Of a stretch of 64,000 nt of DNA, positions 40,396 through 49,358 are shown in pieces; the first letter of the stretch is position 1, and each line of letters begins with the position of its first letter. A program made the position numbers and the translations under genes. This DNA comes from Beijerinckiaceae bacterium. GTDB taxonomy: Bacteria; Pseudomonadota; Alphaproteobacteria; Rhizobiales; Beijerinckiaceae. The notes beneath the pieces are model-generated. The model made no database searches. It was not told the origin of the DNA and saw only the letters and a list, made by a program, of their open reading frames with translations. Where the stretch lies: contig JALOTF010000001.1 of assembly GCA_025458025.1 (NCBI GenBank), positions 1-64,000 of the forward strand, in the 5' to 3' direction.

Positions 40396-41232
40396 TCAGG
40401 CGGATTTCTGGGTGCGGGACGGAGCCCGACGAAAATCAGGGAAAATGCTCTCGACGGCCCCGCGCGGGGCGGCGCCGAATTCGGTGCGGATGCGGGTGAT
40501 GTCGATGGGCGGAAACAGGATCAGCGGCGCGTTCGGCTCCACGCTCACGCGGGCGCCCGTGGCTGCCGTGATGGCCTCGATCCATTCGGAATGCGCGGTG
40601 CGCATGCCGCTCGCGACATTGTAGATGCCCCTTGTTGGGCCTTTCGCCAGGGCGGTCAGCACGGACACGGCATCGTCGATGTGGATGTAATCCTTCGCGG
40701 ATTCCAGTGCGGAACGCAGGTGGATCTGCCCGCTTTTCGCGTCGCGCATCAGCGAAGGCAGAAAGTTCTCGCTATCCTCATCCGCGCCGCCGACGACATT
40801 TGACAAACGCGCGACGCAGGCCCGGCCCCGGCTGCCATGCAGGCACAGGCTTTCGCCCATGAGCTTCGAGAGGTTGTAGAGATCCGAGCCCGAATGCGGA
40901 TCGACCATCAGCGCGTGATCCTCCCGCGCGGGCGTGTCGGCCGCATCCGCCGCGCCATAGACGCGGGTGGAGGACAGATAGACCAGCCGCTCGAAACGCG
41001 CTTCCGCCAGCACGCGCCGCAAAACGGTGACATGTGCCTCGATCGTTTCCAACGGGCGCGTGCGGAAATCGGCGGTGACGCCGATGCAATAGATCACTCG
41101 GCCGAGATCTTCGCGCCAGATCGCGTCGTCCCCGCGCTGAGGCGCGAACACATCCTCACCGGCGGCACGCAGATGCGCGGCAAGCGCCCGCCCCACCGTT
41201 CCGCTCGCGCCGAGGATGGTGATGCGGCTCAT
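40396..41232 (-). CDS. NAD-dependent epimerase/dehydratase (candidate 4-ketoreductase)
   Basis: ITILGASGTVGRALAAHLRAAG Rossmann motif; YLSSTRVYG...YNLSKLMGE. Confidence 0.88.
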   Translation of the reverse strand: MSRITILGASGTVGRALAAHLRAAGEDVFAPQRGDDAIWREDLGRVIYCIGVTADFRTRPLETIEAHVTVLRRVLAEARFERLVYLSSTRVYGAADAADTPAREDHALMVDPHSGSDLYNLSKLMGESLCLHGSRGRACVARLSNVVGGADEDSENFLPSLMRDAKSGQIHLRSALESAKDYIHIDDAVSVLTALAKGPTRGIYNVASGMRTAHSEWIEAITAATGARVSVEPNAPLILFPPIDITRIRTEFGAAPRGAVESIFPDFRRAPSRTQKSA

Positions 41233-41717
41233 GTGCGCTTGCCGATCGCTTTCGCGGGGTTGCCGGCATAGACCGTGTAGGCCTCGCATTCGCCCTTCAC
41301 GAGCGTGCCGGCGGCGATGACGCAGCCTTTCCGCAGGATTGCGCCATCGAGCAGCACGCAATTCGCGCCGATCCACACGTCATCCTCGATCACGATGCCG
41401 CCCTTGCCGGGCAGGAATCCCTGCTCACGGATGAGGCGCGAGGCATCCTTGTAGGCGTGGTTCACCGGCGCGAAAGTGCAGTTCGCGGCCACCGCTACCG
41501 AATTGCCGATGCGGATGCCCTGGCCCGTGTAGAGCACGCAGCCGGAATTGAGATAAACGTATTCGCCAACGATCAAATCACCCGAGCCACCCGCCGGCTT
41601 GATCTTCACGAAGCTGTCGACCACCGAATGCGCGCCGATCTCGATCCGCGTGCCGCGCGTCGAGTCCTCGATATCCGCGAGTTTGGAAACGCGCGCGGTG
41701 GGGTGGATGACAATCAT
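41229..41717 (-). CDS. Left-handed beta-helix (hexapeptide) acyltransferase
   Basis: Hexapeptide repeats, GGIVIEDDVWIGANCVLLDGAILRKGCVIAAGTLVKGE. Confidence 0.9.
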   Translation of the reverse strand: MIVIHPTARVSKLADIEDSTRGTRIEIGAHSVVDSFVKIKPAGGSGDLIVGEYVYLNSGCVLYTGQGIRIGNSVAVAANCTFAPVNHAYKDASRLIREQGFLPGKGGIVIEDDVWIGANCVLLDGAILRKGCVIAAGTLVKGECEAYTVYAGNPAKAIGKRT

Positions 41718-42940
41718 GTCACCTCCAGCTTTGGCACCGCGACGACGAATTTGCCGCCCCAGGCGCGGATGCCTGCGAGCTGCTCCATCACTTCCGTGCG
41801 GATGTTCCAGGGGAGGATCAGCACGAGATCGGGCTTATCCGCCCAGAGATGTGCCTCCGCCACGATGGGAATGCGGCTGCCGGGCATGAAGCGGCCCTGT
41901 TTCGCGGCGGCACGATCGACCACATAGGGCACGAGATCGGGGCGAATGCCCGCGAAGTTCATCAGGGTGTTGCCCTTGGCTGCCGCGCCATAGGCGCCAA
42001 CGCGCAGGCCCTTCTTCTTCGCATCGATCAGGAAGGCGACGATGTCGTCCTTCACCTGCTCGGCCTGCCGCTGGAAGGGCGAGTAATATTCGAGGCGCTT
42101 CATGCCACCGGCCTGCTCGCGCGCGAGCATCGTGCCGACCGCTTCGGTCACCAGGTGCTCACCCGTATCGCTGCGCTGCGCGAAGACGCGCAGGCTGCCG
42201 CCATGCGTCGGGATTTCCTCGACATCGAACACGGTGAGCCCGTTCGCGGCGAAGATGCGATGCACTGCCGTGAGCGAGAGATAGGAATAATGCTCGTGAT
42301 AGACCGTATCGAACTGGTTCAAAGCCACGAGGTTCAACAGGTGCGGGAATTCAAAGGTTGAAACGCCCTGCGGTTTCAGAAGCTTCGCAAAGCCGCCGAC
42401 GAAATCGTTGATATCCGGCACATGCGCGAGCACGTTGTTCGCGGCCGTGAGATCCGCCGCCTTGCCCTCGCGCGAGAGTTTTTCTCCCAACGCCACACCG
42501 AAGAATTCCTCGATGATCGCGATGCCCTTTGCGCGCGCGGCCTGTGCGGTGCTGCGCGTCGGCTCGATGCCGGTGCAGGGAATGCCTGCCGCCTTCACAT
42601 ATTGCAGGAGATAGCCATCATTCGCGGCGATCTCCACGATATGGCTCTGGGGGCCGAGGCTGAAGCGCGTGCGCATCGCCTCGACATAGCCTTGCGAATG
42701 CTTCAGCCAGCTCGAGGAGGTGGAGCTGAAATAGGCGTATTCCTCGGTAAACAGCGCCTCGCGACCGGCATAATCCTCGGTCTGCACCAGCCAGCAGCCA
42801 TCGCACACCATTACGCGCAGCGGAAACCAAGTCTCCGGCGCCTTCAGGGCGTCGGCCGTGAGATAGGCGTTCGAGGGCGGGGACGCGCCGAGATCAAGGA
42901 AGGTGTGACGGAGCGGCGTGCCGCAATGCCGGCATTTCAC
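41714..42940 (-). CDS. NDP-sugar C-methyltransferase (TylC3/NovU type)
   Basis: Zn-binding CRHCGTPL...CDGCWLVQ; SAM motif HIVEIAANDGYLLQY; EFPHLLNLVALNQFDTVYHEHYSYLSLTAV. Confidence 0.92.
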   Translation of the reverse strand: MKCRHCGTPLRHTFLDLGASPPSNAYLTADALKAPETWFPLRVMVCDGCWLVQTEDYAGREALFTEEYAYFSSTSSSWLKHSQGYVEAMRTRFSLGPQSHIVEIAANDGYLLQYVKAAGIPCTGIEPTRSTAQAARAKGIAIIEEFFGVALGEKLSREGKAADLTAANNVLAHVPDINDFVGGFAKLLKPQGVSTFEFPHLLNLVALNQFDTVYHEHYSYLSLTAVHRIFAANGLTVFDVEEIPTHGGSLRVFAQRSDTGEHLVTEAVGTMLAREQAGGMKRLEYYSPFQRQAEQVKDDIVAFLIDAKKKGLRVGAYGAAAKGNTLMNFAGIRPDLVPYVVDRAAAKQGRFMPGSRIPIVAEAHLWADKPDLVLILPWNIRTEVMEQLAGIRAWGGKFVVAVPKLEVT

Positions 42941-43497
42941 AGGATAATCCCCTTGAAGCTGTCGTCAATCATGGGATGGCCCTTGTCGCGCCCGGACATC
43001 ACCGAGACGGGCAGGGGCCAGGTGATCCCGAAAGCGGGATCGAGTGCATTCACCGCGCCTTCCGCCTCGGGCGCATAGGCAGCGGAGTGGCAGTAGAGAA
43101 TTTCGACATCATCGGTCAGCGCCTGAAAGCCATGCGCGAAGCCCTCGGGGATGAGCATCGCGCGGCCATTTTCGGCCGAGAGTGTTTCGGCGTGCCAGCG
43201 CTTGAAGCTGGGCGAGTTGGCGCGAAGATCCAGCGCGACATCGAGGATTTCGCCGCGGATGCAGGTCACCAGCTTCATCTCGGCATGCGGTGCGTGCTGG
43301 AAATGCATGCCGCGCAACGTGCCCTTGAGGGCCGAATAGGTGTGGTTGATGGCGGCAATCGGCTTCACCCAGCCCGCCTGTTTCAGCGTTTCCGCGCAGA
43401 AGAGCCGAGCGAGAAAGCCGCGTTCATCGCCGCGTTTCGCGCGATCCACGGCCATCAGGCCAGCCAGCGGCAAAGGGGAAACGGTGAGCGCGCTCAT
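42937..43497 (-). CDS. dTDP-4-dehydrorhamnose 3,5-epimerase family protein (RfbC-like)
   Basis: RGFLARLFCAETL...INHTYSALKGTLRGMHFQ...VTCIRGEILDVALDLR...IPEGFAHGFQALTDDVEILYCHS. Confidence 0.93.
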   Translation of the reverse strand: MSALTVSPLPLAGLMAVDRAKRGDERGFLARLFCAETLKQAGWVKPIAAINHTYSALKGTLRGMHFQHAPHAEMKLVTCIRGEILDVALDLRANSPSFKRWHAETLSAENGRAMLIPEGFAHGFQALTDDVEILYCHSAAYAPEAEGAVNALDPAFGITWPLPVSVMSGRDKGHPMIDDSFKGIIL

Positions 43498-44567
43498 GCC
43501 GCCTCCGTGAAGGCCTGGATGTCGGCATCACAGAGCGCGAGCGCGGATTGCCCCTCGGCTTCGGCGCGATACCACGCCATGGTGCGCGACACGCTCTCCG
43601 CGATGCCCCAGCGCGGGAGAATGCCGAGTTTTGTGCGGGCCAAAGCCGTTTCGAGCGCGAGCCAGCCGGCCTCATGCGGGCCGGCGGTGCCATCGCCATA
43701 AATGACTTCCGCCTTGGGGAAGCTTTCGCGTGCGCGCTCGATCACGTCGCGGACGGTTGCAGCTTCCTGCGTATGCGGGCCGATATTGTAGGCGCCCGCG
43801 AGGCCCGCATCGCTGAAAAGCCGTTCCGCCAGAACGAGATAGGCATTCACCGGTTCGAGAACATGCTGCCAGGGGCGGATCGCCTGTGGGCGGCGGATTT
43901 CCAGCGGTTTTCCCGATAGCCATGCGCGCACGGCATCCGGAACAAGGCGATCCTCGGACCAGTCTCCACCGCCAATCACATTGCCGGCGCGGGCCGAGGC
44001 GATGGCCTTGCCCTCTGCCCGCAGGAAGCTGTCGCGATAGCTCGCGATGACGATCTCGCTCGCACCCTTGCTCGCGCTGTAGGGATCGTACCCGCCCAGC
44101 GCATCATCCTCGCGATAGGGGTAGGGGCGTTCGAGGTTGTGATAGACCTTGTCGGTGGTGACCATCACAATCGCGCGGGGCTCAGCCATGCCCCGCAGGG
44201 CATCCAGCAGATGCGCCGTGCCCATGATGTTTGTCGCGAAGGTTTCGACCGGCTCGCGATAGCTCGCACGCACCAGCGGCTGCGCGGCCATGTGGATCAC
44301 GATCTCGGGTTTCGCGGCCCGGATGAGTTGCGTGAAGGCCTCGCGCTCGCGGATATCACAGAGATGGCTTTCGATGAGCGTCGCGAGGCCCAGCTTCTGG
44401 AAGAGGCTCGGCGAGGTATTGGGTTCCAGCGCAATGCCGGTGACCTGTGCGCCCATGCGGGCGAGCCAGAGCGCCGCCCAACCGCCCTTGAAGCCGGTAT
44501 GGCCGGTGAGGAGAACGCGCTTGCCGCGCCAGAATTCTGGCGAGGCCGTGGCTACCATTTTTTCCAC
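43494..44567 (-). CDS. rfbG: CDP-glucose 4,6-dehydratase
   Basis: [65 protein letters not shown]. Confidence 0.95.
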   Translation of the reverse strand: MEKMVATASPEFWRGKRVLLTGHTGFKGGWAALWLARMGAQVTGIALEPNTSPSLFQKLGLATLIESHLCDIREREAFTQLIRAAKPEIVIHMAAQPLVRASYREPVETFATNIMGTAHLLDALRGMAEPRAIVMVTTDKVYHNLERPYPYREDDALGGYDPYSASKGASEIVIASYRDSFLRAEGKAIASARAGNVIGGGDWSEDRLVPDAVRAWLSGKPLEIRRPQAIRPWQHVLEPVNAYLVLAERLFSDAGLAGAYNIGPHTQEAATVRDVIERARESFPKAEVIYGDGTAGPHEAGWLALETALARTKLGILPRWGIAESVSRTMAWYRAEAEGQSALALCDADIQAFTEAA

Positions 44568-45322
44568 GGCGCTTTGCCGGAGGCCCAGAGATCCTCGAGC
44601 AGGTTCTTTTCGCGCAGCGTGTCCATCGGCTGCCAGAAGCCGTCATGCTGGAAGGCGCGGAGTTCATCCTGCGCGGCCAGCGCGCGCATGGGTTCCTGTT
44701 CCCAGCTGATGGAATCGCCGTCGATCAGGTCGATAACCTTGGGCGAGAGCACGAAGAAGCCGCCATTGATCCAGCCGGCCTCGCCGCGCGGCTTCTCGAT
44801 GAAGCCGGTGACGCGATCGCCTTCGAGGCCCAGCGAGCCGAACCGGCCCGGCGGCAGCACGGCAGTCACGGTCGCCTTCTTGCCATGCGCCTTATGGAAT
44901 TCGATCGTGGCCGCGATATCTAGGCTCGATACGCCGTCGCCGTAGGTGAAGCAGAAGGCTTCCTCGTCGCGCAGGTAGCGCGCCACGCGCTTCAGGCGCC
45001 CGCCGGTCATCGTGTCCTCGCCGGTGTCGACGAGGGTCACGCGCCAGGGTTCGGCCTGCTCGCGATGTACTTCCATGCGGTTCTTGCCCATATCGAAGGT
45101 TACGTCCGACATGTGCAGGAAGTAGTTCTGGAAATATTCCTTGATGATGTAGCCCTTGTAGCCGCAACAGATCACGAATTCATTCACGCCCTGGGCGGAA
45201 TACATCTTCAGGATATGCCAGAGGATCGGTTTGCCACCGATCTCGATCATGGGCTTGGGGCGCAGATGCGTTTCCTCGGAAATGCGCGTGCCGAGGCCGC
45301 CGGCGAGGATGACCGCTTTCAT
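44552..45322 (-). CDS. rfbF: Glucose-1-phosphate cytidylyltransferase
   Basis: [64 protein letters not shown]. Confidence 0.96.
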   Translation of the reverse strand: MKAVILAGGLGTRISEETHLRPKPMIEIGGKPILWHILKMYSAQGVNEFVICCGYKGYIIKEYFQNYFLHMSDVTFDMGKNRMEVHREQAEPWRVTLVDTGEDTMTGGRLKRVARYLRDEEAFCFTYGDGVSSLDIAATIEFHKAHGKKATVTAVLPPGRFGSLGLEGDRVTGFIEKPRGEAGWINGGFFVLSPKVIDLIDGDSISWEQEPMRALAAQDELRAFQHDGFWQPMDTLREKNLLEDLWASGKAPWKKW

Positions 45323-47280
45323 CTGTTCTTCTCCTCGAAGCGCAGGATCATATCGCGGAAGGCGTTCTCGAGATTCCGGGTGCGGGTCCGGAAATCCATG
45401 AACGGGCTGTTGCGGATGCGGTCGCGCAGGGTGGCTCGCATCTCGGCGAGGGCGTCGATGTCGGATGCGGCCAGAACCGCGCGCTCGACGAACTCGTCCT
45501 CGCTATCCACGATCCAGTCGCCGAGGCCCAGCGGCTCGAGCACCATCTGGCTGAGGCGGCCGACCGAGACACGGTCGCGCTTGGAGACCACCGGCACACC
45601 GAGATAGAGCGATTCGAAGGTGGTCGTGCCGGCATTGTGCGGCCAGCAATCGAGCGCGATATCCATCTGGTGGTAGCCGTGCCAGTGCGGCCGCGTGCTC
45701 ACCAGGTCCACCTGTTCGCGACTGATGCCGAGCTTCTCGAGGCGGCTATAGAAGCGCTCGATCGTTTCGAAATCCTCGAACGGTTTCTGGTCGAGGCGAA
45801 GGCGGCTATTCGGCACGCGGTCGAGAATGCGCTTCCAGACCTTGAGCAGGCGGTCATTGAAGCGCACGATGCGCGACATCGAACCGAAAGTGACGTAGCC
45901 GTTCTTTTTCGCGGGTAGTTCCGCCACTTCGGGAATGACGTGAACCGGTGGCTGATAGGCATAGAGCGGCGAGGGGACGCGATAGATCTGCTCGCTGAAA
46001 TAGGGCTCCGACCCTGCCGGCGTGAGGTTGTCGTCGCCGATGAAGTAATCGATCTCGTTCATGCCGGTGGTGTAGCCGTAGCCGAGATAGGTGCATTGCA
46101 CGGGCGCGGGGCGCTGCGCGAAAGCACCGAGGCGGCTGTCTGAAGTATGGCCGGCAAGGTCGATCAGCACATCGATCTTGTCGTCGTAGATGCGCTGCGC
46201 AACGTCGTCATGCGTCATGTTCGTCACGTCGACCCAGTGATCGAACGAGTTTTTCATGCGCTCGGTCACTGCATCCGGGCGATGCGTGTTCGAATAGGCG
46301 AAGAGTTCGAACTGCGAGCGATCGTGCTCCGCGAAGATCGGCGCGATGAAGTAGGCCACGACGTGGGCGTAGAGGTCCGCGGAGGAATAGCCGATCCGGA
46401 TGCGCCGTCCCTTCACCGGGGGATGGTTCGTGTGGTCGAATTTCCGCGGGAACTGGCGGCTGAAGCGCGTGCCGAAGGATTTGTATTCCTCGAACACCTC
46501 TTCGGCGCTCTTCCGGTCATCGTAGTTGAGCGAGAACAGGAAGGTGGTGCCGATTTCGGCATTCATCTCGTCGAGCTTCAGCACGTCTTCGTAGATCTTG
46601 AGTGCTTCCTCGAACTCGCCGAGCACCACGAGAGCGTTGGCATAGGCGATGATGTAGTCGTTCTTCTTTTCCAGCTCCCAGGCCTTCCAGAGGCAATCCA
46701 CGGAGCGGACGAAGCGCATTTTGTCTTGATAGGCCTGCGCGAGGTAGAACAGCACATCCGCGTTGTCCGGTTGCTTGGAGCGCAGATCCTCGAGTGTGGT
46801 CACCACCTCGTCGACGAAGACCTTCTGCAGGCGATAGGCGTTGGCGAGGTTGAGCTTCGCGGGAATCGATTTCGGATCGAGATGCAGCGCGCGATGGAAG
46901 GTCGCGGTGCCGCTTTGCATCTGGTTGCGGTGGATCTGGACGATGCCCCAGTTCACCAGCGATTCGACGTGGTTCGGGTTGATTGCCAGCGCGATCTGCG
47001 AGAGGCGCCCGGCTTCGGCGTAATCGCGTTCGGAAATCCGGATGTTGGACAGCGTCGCGATCGCAGAAATGTTGTTCGGGTTGGCGCGCAGGGCCCGCAT
47101 GAGCAGGTCCTCGGCGGCCTTGAACTTGCCCTCGTGCTTCACGATGGCGGCAAGGTTGCCCAGCAACTCCGAATTGTTCGGGTACTTCTTCATCAGCCGC
47201 TGGTAGGCAGCCTTCGCCTTGGCGTACTCGCCGGCAACATGCTGCGTAGCGGCTTCTTCGAAAATCTTCTCCGCGTTCAT
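45319..47280 (-). CDS. TPR + SPINDLY/OGT-type (GT41) glycosyltransferase, candidate flagellin glycosyltransferase (FlmG-like)
   Basis: N-terminal TPRs; [89 protein letters not shown]. Confidence 0.92.
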   Translation of the reverse strand: MNAEKIFEEAATQHVAGEYAKAKAAYQRLMKKYPNNSELLGNLAAIVKHEGKFKAAEDLLMRALRANPNNISAIATLSNIRISERDYAEAGRLSQIALAINPNHVESLVNWGIVQIHRNQMQSGTATFHRALHLDPKSIPAKLNLANAYRLQKVFVDEVVTTLEDLRSKQPDNADVLFYLAQAYQDKMRFVRSVDCLWKAWELEKKNDYIIAYANALVVLGEFEEALKIYEDVLKLDEMNAEIGTTFLFSLNYDDRKSAEEVFEEYKSFGTRFSRQFPRKFDHTNHPPVKGRRIRIGYSSADLYAHVVAYFIAPIFAEHDRSQFELFAYSNTHRPDAVTERMKNSFDHWVDVTNMTHDDVAQRIYDDKIDVLIDLAGHTSDSRLGAFAQRPAPVQCTYLGYGYTTGMNEIDYFIGDDNLTPAGSEPYFSEQIYRVPSPLYAYQPPVHVIPEVAELPAKKNGYVTFGSMSRIVRFNDRLLKVWKRILDRVPNSRLRLDQKPFEDFETIERFYSRLEKLGISREQVDLVSTRPHWHGYHQMDIALDCWPHNAGTTTFESLYLGVPVVSKRDRVSVGRLSQMVLEPLGLGDWIVDSEDEFVERAVLAASDIDALAEMRATLRDRIRNSPFMDFRTRTRNLENAFRDMILRFEEKNR

Positions 47281-47465
47281 CCGGCGCTCCAGAACTTCTG
47301 TCGGCTACCCATCCGGCCGCGGTTCTGCGCCCGGTCGCGGGACAATCGGCGCGGCAAAATGCCGGGAAGCCGACGAAACCCTTAACCAGACTTAAAAGGA
47401 GATGATTAACAAAGCGCCAACGCGTGGCCCGCCTGATGAAAAGAACGCCTTGCGCGACAGCCCAA

Positions 47466-47497
47466 ACGAAAAGGGCGGCAGGTTTCCCTGCCGCCCC
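47466..47497 (-). terminator. Rho-independent terminator after flagellin 1
   Basis: minus strand GGGCGGCAGGgaaaCCTGCCGCCCttttcg. Confidence 0.9.
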
Positions 47498-47521
47498 GAT
47501 TGCTGGTTCGTGGGTCCGTAA

Positions 47522-49099
47522 TCAGCCGAGGAGGCGGAGCAGGGACTGCGCATTCGCCGAGCCGGCCGAGAAGGCCTGAACCGCGAACTGCTGCTGGGTC
47601 TGCAGCGCCGTCAGCTTCGCCGATTCCTCGGCGACATCGGCCGCCACGAGATCATCGCCGAGCGTCTTCATGTTCGAAGAGAACTCGCGGTTGATGTCGT
47701 AACGCTCCTTCACGAAGGTCGAGTAGTTGCCGAACTGGCCGGCCACGTCATCAACCTGAGCCTGCGCACCCTGAACCTGGCCCAGCGAGGCCTGGATCAA
47801 CGCGTCGGTCGTCCAGCCCGTGCCCACACCGGTGAGGCCGAGGCTGCCGGTCGTCATCGTCACGCCCGAGATCGCGATCGGGTTCGAAGCGAACTCGTTC
47901 AGGATGATGTTCATGCCCTGGCCGGCGAGCAGGTTACGACCGTTCTGAACCACGTTGTTGTTGATGACAGCCGTGATTTCGAGCTTGTAGGCTTCGTACT
48001 GCTGGCCGAGGCGCAGACGCTCGGCGTTGCTGATCGCACCGGTGATCGGCGCACCCATCTGGTAGGGCTGGGTCGCGATCGAGTTGAGACGGCCGTTACC
48101 CGACGGGTTGTAGGAACCCGAACCGTTGAGGACGACCATCGCCGTGCCATCGAGCTTGCGCAGGCGGAGGAAGCCACCGGCACCCAGCTCGGCGCGCACG
48201 CCGGCGTTCATCGCGTTGATTTCAGCAATCACCGCATCCTGGTTCTTCGCCGTCGCGGTCGACCAGGTGCGCGCAACGCCATCGGCGCCGACGAACGAGA
48301 TCGAGGAGTTGGCCGAAGCCGACGGCATCGAGGACGGAGCCTGGATGAAGCCGCCCGCACCGAAGGCCATGCCATAAGGCGTGGTCGCGGCGAAGCCGGT
48401 CGGCATGGCCGAACCGTTGGCGAATTTCGACGACGCATAGGTGCCGTCATAGCTCGAGTTGATACCCACGAGGTCGTCAACGACCTGCGCCGAGGACGCG
48501 CCGTCAATCTTGAAGCCGGTCGAACGGTCGGTCGACTCGAGAACGAGGCGGCTGCCCGTGCCGTTCGGCTCGAAGCGGATCTGCACGCCGATATTCGCGG
48601 CGTTCAGCGCCTGCGCCACCTGGCCCCAGGTCACGTTGGCCGAAGAGCCCGTGCCCGCTGCGGAGTTGGCGAAGGTGTAGGTGAAGTTGTCACCGGCGTC
48701 GGACGTGATCGACAGGCGCATGCCGGCCGAATAGCCCACCACATAGGTGTTCTCGCTGATGTTGGCCGTCGGGTTGGCCGAGATCGTGCTGGTCGAGCCG
48801 GCCGCGAGAGCCTGGGTGGCCATGTCGTTCATCTGCTGGAGCAGCGAACGGACCTGCTTGAGGGCGATGTCGGTCGATTCGAGGGTCTTGAGGGCCGTCG
48901 AAATGTTGTTGTTGACCGCATTGATATTGCGCGAACGCGACAGCATCGTCTGCGACATGCTGTAACGGGTGGCATCGTCAGCCGCGCCGAAGATGCTCTT
49001 GCCGGTGGCGACGCGCTTCTGCGACACCTGGAAAAGCTCGTTGGTCGTGCGGAGAATGTTGACGTTGGCCGCAGTGGCGGCATTGAACACAACGCTCAT
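47522..49099 (-). CDS. Flagellin 1 (525 aa)
   Basis: MSVVFNAATAANVNILRTTNELFQVSQKRVATGKSIFGAADDATRYSMSQTMLSRSRNINAVNNNISTALKTLESTD; C-terminal LTALQTQQQFAVQAFSAGSANAQSLLRLLG. Confidence 0.9.
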   Translation of the reverse strand: MSVVFNAATAANVNILRTTNELFQVSQKRVATGKSIFGAADDATRYSMSQTMLSRSRNINAVNNNISTALKTLESTDIALKQVRSLLQQMNDMATQALAAGSTSTISANPTANISENTYVVGYSAGMRLSITSDAGDNFTYTFANSAAGTGSSANVTWGQVAQALNAANIGVQIRFEPNGTGSRLVLESTDRSTGFKIDGASSAQVVDDLVGINSSYDGTYASSKFANGSAMPTGFAATTPYGMAFGAGGFIQAPSSMPSASANSSISFVGADGVARTWSTATAKNQDAVIAEINAMNAGVRAELGAGGFLRLRKLDGTAMVVLNGSGSYNPSGNGRLNSIATQPYQMGAPITGAISNAERLRLGQQYEAYKLEITAVINNNVVQNGRNLLAGQGMNIILNEFASNPIAISGVTMTTGSLGLTGVGTGWTTDALIQASLGQVQGAQAQVDDVAGQFGNYSTFVKERYDINREFSSNMKTLGDDLVAADVAEESAKLTALQTQQQFAVQAFSAGSANAQSLLRLLG

Positions 49100-49201
49100 C
49101 GTTTTGCACCTTCTGTTGCAAATGGAATGGCCATCCTGGCCAAATTCGACGAAGGCTCAGACTTGCTGTCCCTCGACGTGCAGAAGGTGGGGGAGACGGT
49201 T

Positions 49202-49216
49202 CTAAATCAGTCTTAA
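49202..49216. promoter_or_regulatory. CtrA-like box upstream of flagellin 1
   Basis: CTAA-N7-TTAA (one mismatch from TTAA-N7-TTAA), about 105 bp upstream of the flagellin 1 start. Confidence 0.35.
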
Positions 49217-49301
49217 ATCGATCGCCTGAAATAAAGCCAAGCTGGTTTATAGTAAACGTTTGACTTCTTGTTAATCTTAACAGGGCGTAAAACGCGGCGG
49301 C

Positions 49302-49324
49302 AAAAAAGGGGCCCGGAGGCCCCT
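49302..49324 (-). terminator. Rho-independent terminator after flagellin 2
   Basis: minus strand GGGGCCtccgGGCCCCtttttt. Confidence 0.9.
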
Positions 49325-49358
49325 TGTTCAGGATCATCAGACGGATAGGGCGCGTGGG

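Noticed and set aside
47411-47430. GG-N10-GC pattern upstream of the glycosyltransferase operon
   Set aside because: Poor match outside the two dinucleotides; likely chance.
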